Notes under the pieces: generated by a model
What the model was told of the DNA's origin: nothing
Seen by the model: the letters and a program-made list of their open reading frames with translations, nothing else
The model's database searches: none
Position numbers and translations under genes: made by a program
Source: an uncultured Actinomycetes bacterium
GTDB taxonomy: Bacteria > Actinomycetota > Actinomycetes > Nanopelagicales > Nanopelagicaceae
Reading direction: 5' to 3'
Assembly: GCA_903827345.1 (NCBI GenBank)
Contig: CAIKID010000280.1
Span: 1 to 5,933, forward strand
DNA length: 5,933 nucleotides
Shown here: piece by piece, positions 1 through 5,933 of the stretch
Position numbering within the stretch: position 1 is the stretch's first letter
Layout of the letters: every line of letters begins with the position of its first letter

Positions 1-533
1 GCTTGCGAAGGATGCGATCCAGTGATTTCGCCCTTGTAATAATTAAGATGGCTGGAATCTGGATACATAGGATGCGGTGGGGCGATCATTCCTTGACGCA
101 ATGGCGCAAGTAGGTCGTCCTTTTCAAAGATTAACTTGGAGCGTTCATCATCGGCCAATTCATATTCATTGGTCATCGTGAGTGCGCGAGTTGGACAGGC
201 CTCGATGCAGAGACCACAGAAGACGCATCGCAGATAATTAATTTGATAGACCTGGCCAAAGCGCTCTCCTGGAGAGAAACGTTCCTCTTCAGTGTTATCT
301 GCACCTTCGACATAAATCGCATCTGCAGGACAGGCCCAGGCGCAGAGTTCACAACCGATGCACTTCTCTAACCCATCTTCATAGCGATTAAGTTGATGGC
401 GACCATGGAAACGCTCTGCAGTTGGTTCTTTAACCTCTGGATATTGGACGGTATTAACCTTCTTGAACATGGTCGCAAAGGTGACCCAGAATCCAAGGAG
501 TTGTTGCGAGAAACTCTTCGCTTCATCAGCCAT
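1..533 (-). CDS. nuoI: NADH-quinone oxidoreductase subunit I (NuoI), 3' end outside window
   Basis: NuoI is the ferredoxin-like subunit of complex I. It carries [4Fe-4S] clusters N6a and N6b and passes electrons from the NuoEFG arm to NuoB next to the quinone site, on the cytoplasmic face of the membrane. I translated it by hand from the ATG at 531-533, giving MADEAKSFSQQLLGFW and 177 full codons before the left edge; the stop codon lies outside. Two classic CxxCxxCxxxCP motifs are present: C58, C61, C64, C68 (CIGCELCAWACP) and C103, C106, C109, C113 (CVFCGLCIEACP). The N-terminal residues 10-25 form the amphipathic stretch typical of the family. The start is supported by a GGAG seven bases upstream, inside the end of nuoH, and the gene overlaps nuoH by eight bases (ATGGCTGA), so the two are probably translationally coupled. 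Known homologues run roughly 180-210 residues, so only a short tail should be missing. Identification is very secure. Confidence 0.97.
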   Translation of the reverse strand, partial: MADEAKSFSQQLLGFWVTFATMFKKVNTVQYPEVKEPTAERFHGRHQLNRYEDGLEKCIGCELCAWACPADAIYVEGADNTEEERFSPGERFGQVYQINYLRCVFCGLCIEACPTRALTMTNEYELADDERSKLIFEKDDLLAPLRQGMIAPPHPMYPDSSHLNYYKGEITGSHPSQ

Positions 534-1794
534 TGTGGTTCTCCAGTTCTGTAACCACTTCAGTTTGTTCGATCGTCAAGTGATTGACTATTGATTGTCC
601 GGGCAGAGCTGGAATTGGGAAAGAGGGAGGAGGTAGATCAGGCAGAACCGCAGCCGCCTTCGCCTTCACCAAACTTCGGTCATACAAAGTGGTTACAAGC
701 ACCACGAGTAGGACAACCCCGATGCTAAATCCCAAGACGATTATGCGGCTTACAGCGCGTTGGGACATCACGCGCAAGGTGGCGAGGATCAAGATCCAGA
801 CCAAACTAGTGGGAATCAATACCTTCCAACCAAACTTCATGAACTGGTCATAACGCAGGCGAGGTAGCGTTCCGCGCAGCCAGACGAAGAGGAAGAAGAA
901 AGAGACAACTTTTCCGATAAACCAGAAGAGCGTGAACCAGCCACCCAACCAACTCTCGGTAAATGTAAGGCCAGGAAGCGCGTGATAGCCGCCCATAAAG
1001 AGCGTGGTTGCGAGTGCAGATACTGCGACAATGTTGACATATTCTGCCAAGAAGAAGAGCGCGAATTTGAGTGAAGAGTATTCCGTGTGGAATCCACCCA
1101 CGAGTTCGCCTTCTGCTTCCGCCAAATCAAATGGCGCACGGTTTGTCTCACCCACCATGGAGATTACATAGATAACAAAGGAGGGGAACAAAATGACCGA
1201 GAACCACCATTTGTGTTGCGCGGCAACAATCTCTGATGTGGACATGCTTCCCGAATAAATAAAGACAGCGACAAGTGAAAGTCCCATCGCAACTTCATAA
1301 GAAATAACTTGAGCGCTGGAACGCAATCCACCAAGTAGTGGGTAGGTAGAGCCGGAAGACCATCCGGCGAGAACGATTCCGTAAACTCCGATGGAGGCAA
1401 TAGCCAAGATATACAAGACGCTGACTGGAAGATCAGTCAATTGCATCGCGGTTTTGTGACCGAAGAGTGTGACCGTGCCAGTAAATGGGATAACAGCAAA
1501 TGCCATAAAGCAGGTGGTTGCTGAAATTATTGGAGCAATAATAAATACGACTTTGTCAGCCGCTGCTGGAATCAAATCTTCCTTAAGTGCTAACTTCACA
1601 CCATCGGCGAGAGCTTGGAGTAATCCAAACTTTCCAACGCGGTTAGGTCCCAGGCGCATCTGCATGCGAGCGACAATTCTGCGCTCTCCCCATACGGCCA
1701 TCAAGGTGCAGACGACACAGAAGACAAATATCAGGAGTCCCTTAACTAAAATTAACCAGCCGGGATCTTGTCCGAGCAAAGCTGCTGTACTCAT
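526..1794 (-). CDS. nuoH: NADH-quinone oxidoreductase subunit H (NuoH)
   Basis: NuoH is the integral membrane subunit of complex I that, with NuoB and NuoD, forms the quinone-binding chamber and couples quinone reduction to proton pumping. The 422-residue protein shows family signatures: the ERRIVARMQMRLGPNRVG stretch after helix 1 (residues 37-54), the charged loop ETNRAPFDLAEAEGELVGG (216-234) that lines the quinone cavity, and RGTLPRLRYDQ (307-317). I count about nine hydrophobic segments, near residues 13-34, 82-103, 123-145, 158-181, 197-215, 243-267, 285-306, 325-345 and 350-371. Well-studied NuoH such as that of E. coli has about 325 residues and eight helices, so the ninth segment and the Pro-rich tail (from about 373) are an extension; longer NuoH proteins of this kind are known in actinobacteria. 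The ATG overlaps the nuoG stop (ATGA) and follows AGGTGG at a normal distance, which supports this start. Confidence 0.98.
   Translation of the reverse strand: MSTAALLGQDPGWLILVKGLLIFVFCVVCTLMAVWGERRIVARMQMRLGPNRVGKFGLLQALADGVKLALKEDLIPAAADKVVFIIAPIISATTCFMAFAVIPFTGTVTLFGHKTAMQLTDLPVSVLYILAIASIGVYGIVLAGWSSGSTYPLLGGLRSSAQVISYEVAMGLSLVAVFIYSGSMSTSEIVAAQHKWWFSVILFPSFVIYVISMVGETNRAPFDLAEAEGELVGGFHTEYSSLKFALFFLAEYVNIVAVSALATTLFMGGYHALPGLTFTESWLGGWFTLFWFIGKVVSFFFLFVWLRGTLPRLRYDQFMKFGWKVLIPTSLVWILILATLRVMSQRAVSRIIVLGFSIGVVLLVVLVTTLYDRSLVKAKAAAVLPDLPPPSFPIPALPGQSIVNHLTIEQTEVVTELENHNG
541..544 (-). promoter_or_regulatory. Shine-Dalgarno site of nuoI
   Basis: GGAG on the minus strand, seven bases before the nuoI ATG. 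It lies inside the last codons of nuoH (Leu-Glu-Asn), so translation of nuoH passes over it. It is the clearest ribosome binding site among the four junctions and fixes the nuoI start, which would otherwise rest only on protein similarity. Confidence 0.75.
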
Positions 1795-4112
1795 CGCTTT
1801 GCCACCTTTACTGATCCAGATGTGAATCCCAGTGCGGGAATTACTTGGGATCCTTCAGAGTTGCGAGGTACCCAGATTAAATTATCTGCGATTGCGCGAA
1901 TTGAGACTGGAAGTTCAATCGACCCACGCTCACTTGAGATCACTAAAAAATCAGTTTCAGTGACACCTAGTGATGCTGCAGTGGCACTTGAAATATGCGC
2001 GCGTGCCTGCTTTGCCGTGCCGGCAAGGTTCACCTCGCCTTGCTGCAATGAACCTAGATCAAGCAAGAGGCGCCACGAAACAAGGGTGAAACCATCGGAA
2101 GACGCTGGGGCGGATGCTCTCTTCAAGAATGCTGGCTGTGTTCCATCCCAAATACCCAACGATGCAATTTCACGCGTGGTTGCAGTAACAGTCGGAAGAT
2201 TAATTGGCGTACCCATCTCGTCTGCCAAGATCGACAGGATGCGCACATCGCTGCGTAGGTCGACATCGTCGATTCCCTTTTCAAAGGCGCGAGCGATTCC
2301 ACGCCAATCCAGGTATGAACCACTCTTCTCGACAACCGCAGCAACCGGAAGAACTACATCAGCTATAGAGGTAACAGCGGTATTAGATATTTCGAGTGAT
2401 ACGACAAAGGTGTTGAGAAGTTGATTTAAAGCATCCGCCGAAATATCCATGGCATCGAGGCCTCCGATAAGAACCGCGTCGAGCGATTCATCGTTGAGGG
2501 CAGCCAAGATCTCTGACGTAGAACGACCTGGATTTTCTGGAAGTGTTTTCACTCCCCATGCGCTCTGCAGATCTACACGAGCTGCGGCATCTGAGAGGGG
2601 GCGATGGCCGGGAAGCAAGTTTCCGATAGCTCCTGCGGCTAGTGCTCCGCGTTCGCCAGCGCGACGTGGGATCCACGCCAACTTGGCGCCGGTCGATTGT
2701 GAAAGTTCGTACGCTGCAGAGAGAGCTCCAGTGGTTTCAGCGGCACGCTCACCAATCAAGATCACACTCCGTGCAGTCAAGCCAGAAATTTCAGCAAGAC
2801 CTTGCACCAACTGTGCAGCGAGTTTCTTAGAGCCACGGCTAGCAAGAGGTGCGTCGGAAGAGACAGCGAGTCCGCGCTTGGTAACTTGACGATAAATGCG
2901 TAAGAAAACGATGGGTGATTCTTCTTCTGGCTCGAAGCTCGCGAGTACCACATGGTCGGCCTTATCGATATCAATGTACGTTGTCTTGAGATTCGTAACA
3001 ACCGCCGCTAGGAAATCGCGCTCCTCATTGCTATGTGGTCGGGCGCGGAAATCGATGTCGTTTGTTCCTAGAGCAACGCGGGCAAATTTGGAATATCCAT
3101 ATGCATCTTCGTGCGTTAAACGGCCGCCGGCTAGAACGCCAACGCGCTTACCCTTCAGTCCAGCTGCTGCTGCTGCAATCGCTTCTGGCCACGACGCTTC
3201 ATGGAGTTCACCATCGGCACCACGAACAAGTGGAGTCTTTACGCGTTCGCGAGATGTGAGATATTTAAATGCCCAACGACCTTTATCGCAGTTCCACTCT
3301 TGGTTGACCGCTGGATCATCGCCACCAAGGCGACGAAGTGTCTTACCGCGGCGCATATCGGTGCGTAGATCACAACCTGACGCGCAATGTTCACAGGCGG
3401 AATTTACAGAGACGAGATCAAAGGGACGGGCGCGGAAACGATAGGAAGATCCAGTGAGTGCGCCGACTGGGCAGATCTGCACTGTGTTGCCGGAGTAATA
3501 GGATTCAAAAGGTTGATTCTCATAGATACCAACTTGTTGTAGCGCCCCGCGTTCGTTGAGGGTAATAAATGGATCGCCGGCAATCTGCTCCGAGAAGCGA
3601 GTGCAGCGCGCACAGAGCACGCAACGTTCGCGATCGAGCAGGACTTGCGATGAGATATTGATTGGCTTTTCAAAGGTGCGCTTTTCGCCTTCGAAGCGTG
3701 ACTCGGGGCGACCAGCAGACATGGCCTGATTCTGCAGTGGGCACTCGCCACCTTTATCGCAGATCGGGCAATCAAGAGGGTGGTTGATTAAGAGGAACTC
3801 CATGATTCCCTCTTGCGCCTTGGCGGCAACAGGAGAGGTGAGTTGAGTATTTACGACCATGCCATTTTCGACGGGCATCGTGCATGAAGCTTGTGGCTTA
3901 GGAAAGGCGCGCCCGTTGATAGAAACGTCTACCAAGCACTGGCGGCAAGCACCTTCGGGAGCAAGTAAAGGGTGATCGCAGAAACGTGGAATTGCGATTC
4001 CCAACTGCTCGACAGCGCGAATAATGAGAGTTCCTTTTGGAACGGTTACTTCTGCACCATCGATTAATGCGGAGACGGTCTCGACCGCTACAACTGCTTG
4101 CTCGGGCGTCAT
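1791..4112 (-). CDS. nuoG: NADH-quinone oxidoreductase subunit G (NuoG)
   Basis: NuoG is the largest subunit of the NADH-oxidising arm and carries electrons from NuoF to NuoI. The 773-residue protein has all family domains. A plant-type [2Fe-2S] ferredoxin domain holds N1b (C45, C56, C59, C77). The His-Cys box holds N5 (H111, C115, C118, C124). A ferredoxin-like domain holds N4 (C164, C167, C170, C214). A further motif, C240, C243, C247 and C275, matches the ligands of the extra cluster N7. From about 290 a molybdopterin-oxidoreductase-type domain follows, which in NuoG is structural and lacks the cofactor, and residues from about 685 resemble the C-terminal molybdopterin-dinucleotide-binding barrel. 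The first third closely resembles actinobacterial NuoG; the later part looks more divergent. The ATG follows the nuoF stop directly (TAAATG), with AGG seven bases upstream. NAD-linked formate dehydrogenases share this fold, but the neighbouring nuoH and nuoI exclude that reading. Confidence 0.98.
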   Translation of the reverse strand: MTPEQAVVAVETVSALIDGAEVTVPKGTLIIRAVEQLGIAIPRFCDHPLLAPEGACRQCLVDVSINGRAFPKPQASCTMPVENGMVVNTQLTSPVAAKAQEGIMEFLLINHPLDCPICDKGGECPLQNQAMSAGRPESRFEGEKRTFEKPINISSQVLLDRERCVLCARCTRFSEQIAGDPFITLNERGALQQVGIYENQPFESYYSGNTVQICPVGALTGSSYRFRARPFDLVSVNSACEHCASGCDLRTDMRRGKTLRRLGGDDPAVNQEWNCDKGRWAFKYLTSRERVKTPLVRGADGELHEASWPEAIAAAAAGLKGKRVGVLAGGRLTHEDAYGYSKFARVALGTNDIDFRARPHSNEERDFLAAVVTNLKTTYIDIDKADHVVLASFEPEEESPIVFLRIYRQVTKRGLAVSSDAPLASRGSKKLAAQLVQGLAEISGLTARSVILIGERAAETTGALSAAYELSQSTGAKLAWIPRRAGERGALAAGAIGNLLPGHRPLSDAAARVDLQSAWGVKTLPENPGRSTSEILAALNDESLDAVLIGGLDAMDISADALNQLLNTFVVSLEISNTAVTSIADVVLPVAAVVEKSGSYLDWRGIARAFEKGIDDVDLRSDVRILSILADEMGTPINLPTVTATTREIASLGIWDGTQPAFLKRASAPASSDGFTLVSWRLLLDLGSLQQGEVNLAGTAKQARAHISSATAASLGVTETDFLVISSERGSIELPVSIRAIADNLIWVPRNSEGSQVIPALGFTSGSVKVAKR
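1802..1807 (-). promoter_or_regulatory. Shine-Dalgarno site of nuoH
   Basis: AGGTGG on the minus strand, seven bases before the nuoH ATG and inside the final codons of nuoG. Together with the ATGA overlap of the nuoG stop and nuoH start it supports this start and suggests coupled translation. Confidence 0.65.
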
Positions 4113-5414
4113 TTATGCACCTGCCGTTTCAAAGAGCGTCGAAGCGACCGGATCAAATGGGCAACCGCCATTTGTCTGGTGCAAGATGTATTCAGCGCGG
4201 AAATATTTGAGTGAAGAGATAATCGGTGATACGGCGCCATCGGCCAGCGCACAGAAGGAGCGACCAGCGATGTTGTCGCAGAGGTCGAGAAGTTTTTCTA
4301 GATCTGCTTCCGTACCTTTGCCTGCCTCTAGATCCTTCATTAATTGCACGAGCCACCAGGTGCCTTCACGGCAAGGTGTGCACTTTCCGCAGGACTCATG
4401 CTTGTAGAACTCGACCCAGCGCAGCGCAGCGCGAACAACACATGTGGTCTCATCAAAGATTTGTAGCGCCTTTGTTCCAAGCATGGAACCTGCGGCTGCG
4501 ACGCCTTCGTAATCCAGCGGAACATCGAGATGTTCGGCAGTAAACATTGGAGTGGAAGAACCTCCAGGGGTCCAGAATTTCAATTCATGACCGGCGCGAA
4601 TTCCGCCAGCGAGTTCTAGAATCTGACGCAAGGTAATTCCCAAGGGCGCTTCAAATTGTCCAGGGTTAGTGACATGACCAGAGAGGGAATAGAGCGTGTA
4701 TCCCTTGCTCTTCTCGGTTCCCATCGCTTGGAACCAGTCGGATCCGTTTGCGATAATGGAAGGTACGGAAGCAATTGATTCAACGTTGTTAACAACTGTA
4801 GGCATCGCATAGAGGCCAGCGATGGCAGGGAATGGTGGGCGCAAACGTGGCTGACCGCGGAATCCTTCGAGGGAATCCAGCAGCGCAGTTTCTTCACCGC
4901 AGATATATGCACCAGCACCAGCGTGCAAGGTGAGCTCTAAATCAAAGCCACTGCCCAAAATATTCTTACCAAGTAGTCCGGCTGCATAAGCATCGTCGAT
5001 AGCTTTCTGCACTCGACGAACCACGTGCACTACTTCACCACGAATATAGATAAATGAATGGTTGGCGCGGATCGCATAGGACCCGATGATTATGCCTTCG
5101 ATGAGGACGTGCGGGTTTGCCATAAGCAATGGAATATCTTTGCACGTGCCAGGCTCTGACTCGTCGGCGTTCACAACTAAGTAGTGCGCCTTGTTGTCGC
5201 CTTGGGGAATGAAGCCCCACTTGCTACCAGTAGGGAATCCTGCGCCGCCGCGACCGCGAAGTCCCGACTCTTTTACGAGCGCAATAACCTCATCGGGCGT
5301 GGATTTAAGAGCTTTAGCTAGCGGCTTATAACCACCATGGCGCTTATAGGCGGCGATAGTAAAGGAATCAGCTTCATCCCAATGTGCCGAGAGAACTGGC
5401 TTTAATGTGCTCAT
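4113..5414 (-). CDS. nuoF: NADH-quinone oxidoreductase subunit F (NuoF), NADH- and FMN-binding
   Basis: NuoF is the entry point of complex I: it binds NADH, takes a hydride onto FMN and passes single electrons to [4Fe-4S] cluster N3. The 433-residue protein has the expected length and motifs in order: the glycine-rich nucleotide loop GLRGRGGAGFPTGSKW (51-66), NADESEPGTCKD (82-93) of the FMN site, the AGAGAYICGEETAL region (165-178) with GFRGQPRLRPPFPA after it, the SLBB-type domain around 240-300, and the N3 ligands C342, C345 and C348 in SCGKCTPCREG with C388 in SFCALADGA. It is cytoplasmic and pairs with NuoE. The ATG overlaps the nuoE stop codon (ATGA) and has AGGG six bases upstream, so this start is well supported. 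The fold is shared with HoxF of NAD-reducing hydrogenases and with formate dehydrogenase beta subunits, but the gene order E-F-G-H-I fixes it as complex I. Confidence 0.98.
   Translation of the reverse strand: MSTLKPVLSAHWDEADSFTIAAYKRHGGYKPLAKALKSTPDEVIALVKESGLRGRGGAGFPTGSKWGFIPQGDNKAHYLVVNADESEPGTCKDIPLLMANPHVLIEGIIIGSYAIRANHSFIYIRGEVVHVVRRVQKAIDDAYAAGLLGKNILGSGFDLELTLHAGAGAYICGEETALLDSLEGFRGQPRLRPPFPAIAGLYAMPTVVNNVESIASVPSIIANGSDWFQAMGTEKSKGYTLYSLSGHVTNPGQFEAPLGITLRQILELAGGIRAGHELKFWTPGGSSTPMFTAEHLDVPLDYEGVAAAGSMLGTKALQIFDETTCVVRAALRWVEFYKHESCGKCTPCREGTWWLVQLMKDLEAGKGTEADLEKLLDLCDNIAGRSFCALADGAVSPIISSLKYFRAEYILHQTNGGCPFDPVASTLFETAGA
4120..4122 (-). promoter_or_regulatory. Weak Shine-Dalgarno site of nuoG
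   Basis: AGG within GGCAGGTG on the minus strand, seven bases before the nuoG ATG. The complementarity is short, but nuoG starts on the base after the nuoF stop, so ribosomes ending nuoF could restart here with little help. Confidence 0.5.
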
Positions 5415-5933
5415 TTTTTGCCCTGTGCCTTTGCGATATTTAGACCAAGGAGCGATGGAGCGCCGGCTTGTACACCCTCTTCAGCGAGGCCATCCGATAA
5501 ACCAGCGAGCACGGCAGAATTCTCTTTCCAGGTGCGCAACTTTGCAGGGCCGCGCGTGGGAGCAGGCGGATTACCTTCGCGAATTGCATCAACCAAATTA
5601 TTTACTGAAGTTGGAGTTTGATTATCGTAAAACTCCCAGTTGACCATAACGACTGGGGCATAATCACAAGCGGCATTACATTCGATGCGCTCGAGTGAAA
5701 CTTTTCCATCAGCGGTAGTTTGATCCTTCTTGATACCAAGACGATCGCAGACTGATTCGTAAATTGCATCTCCACCCATAATGGCGCACAAGGTATTGGT
5801 ACAAATTCCGACGTGATATTCACCGACCGGTTCGCTCTTGTATTGCGTATAGAAAGTTGAGACAGCAGTTACTTCAGCGGTAGCCAAATCCAATTTTTCA
5901 GCGATGGTTTCAATTCCACGCGCCGTTACATAA
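5411..5933 (-). CDS. nuoE: NADH-quinone oxidoreductase subunit E (NuoE), 5' end outside window
   Basis: NuoE is the thioredoxin-fold [2Fe-2S] subunit of complex I. It carries cluster N1a, which sits close to the FMN of NuoF. The reading frame runs open to the right edge, beginning (x)YVTARGIETIAEKLD, and 173 full codons are visible. A TTG at 5891-5893 could be taken as a start, but the family-typical YVT..GIE.IAE.L sequence upstream of it shows the true start lies beyond the window, probably 50-90 residues further, judging from family length. The four cluster ligands are intact: the CTNTLC pair (codons at 5801-5803 and 5786-5788) and the CNAAC pair (5678-5680 and 5666-5668), giving the C-x4-C and C-x3-C spacing of the family. 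After about 5572 there is a tail of 54 residues rich in Ala, Gly and Pro, longer than in E. coli NuoE but similar to actinobacterial versions. It ends GKK-stop on a run of six A that overlaps the nuoF start. Confidence 0.97.
   Translation of the reverse strand, partial: YVTARGIETIAEKLDLATAEVTAVSTFYTQYKSEPVGEYHVGICTNTLCAIMGGDAIYESVCDRLGIKKDQTTADGKVSLERIECNAACDYAPVVMVNWEFYDNQTPTSVNNLVDAIREGNPPAPTRGPAKLRTWKENSAVLAGLSDGLAEEGVQAGAPSLLGLNIAKAQGKK
5421..5424 (-). promoter_or_regulatory. Shine-Dalgarno site of nuoF
   Basis: AGGG on the minus strand, six bases before the nuoF ATG. It lies in the codons Gln-Gly near the end of nuoE and is separated from the start by a C and five A. It supports the ATG at 5412-5414 as the nuoF start. 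Confidence 0.65.

Noticed and set aside
1768..2424. Long plus-strand open frame (about 218 codons) opposite nuoG and the nuoH start
   Set aside because: It is antisense to two certain genes, its translation resembles no family I know and is rich in Ser, Thr, Arg and Ala as expected from the reverse of a coding frame, and no ribosome binding site or promoter is evident.
3161..3177. Short triplet repeat (CTG/CAG units)
   Set aside because: It only encodes a run of alanines (AIAAAAAG) in NuoG; four to five units inside a coding helix is ordinary.
2896..3444. Plus-strand open frame of about 182 codons opposite nuoG
   Set aside because: Low-complexity Arg/Ser/Ala-rich translation fully inside nuoG on the other strand; best explained as a shadow frame.
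5411..5893. NuoE as a complete 160-residue protein starting at the TTG at 5891-5893
   Set aside because: The frame is open to the window edge and the residues upstream of the TTG (YVTARGIETIAEKLD) match the conserved helical start region of NuoE, so this start is an artefact of the window end.
4113..5933. NuoE/NuoF as subunits of an NAD-reducing hydrogenase or formate dehydrogenase
   Set aside because: These enzymes share the folds, but nuoG with N1b/N4/N5/N7 ligands, the membrane subunit nuoH and nuoI follow directly, which is the standard complex I order.
1..5933. A hidden accessory or defence system, mobile element or CRISPR array
   Set aside because: Every part of the window is accounted for by five core respiratory genes with intact motifs; no repeats, terminal inverted repeats, integrase, transposase or RNA gene signals were seen on either strand.

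Overview
The window is one continuous stretch of a respiratory complex I (NADH:quinone oxidoreductase, type I) operon. All genes lie on the minus strand. In transcription order, from the right edge to the left, they are nuoE (5' end cut off), nuoF, nuoG, nuoH and nuoI (3' end cut off). Essentially every base is coding. The genes abut or overlap by a few bases (ATGA, TAAATG, ATGA, ATGGCTGA), so there is no intergenic space, and I see no promoter, terminator, RNA gene, mobile element, repeat array or CRISPR on either strand. Plus-strand open frames are shadows of these genes.

The protein features suggest an actinobacterium. NuoG resembles actinobacterial NuoG in its N-terminal third. NuoH has a C-terminal extension with a ninth hydrophobic segment. 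NuoE has an Ala/Gly-rich C-terminal extension. The base composition is only about half G+C by eye, well below most soil actinobacteria, so a freshwater planktonic group such as the Nanopelagicales (acI) is a reasonable guess. This is inference from family knowledge, not a search result.

The gene products work together as follows. NuoF oxidises NADH using FMN. NuoE (cluster N1a), NuoF (N3) and NuoG (N1b, N4, N5, plus the off-path N7) form the NADH-oxidising arm. NuoI carries N6a and N6b, which pass electrons towards NuoB (N2, not in this window). NuoH is the membrane subunit that builds the quinone chamber and links it to the proton pumps. The ligands for eight of the nine usual Fe-S clusters are visible and intact here, so the complex looks functional.

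I found no undescribed system. The observations worth a second look are modest: a run of six A at the nuoE stop/nuoF start where a -1 slip would fuse the two proteins, the C-terminal tails of NuoH and NuoE, and the combination of actinobacterial protein features with moderate G+C.
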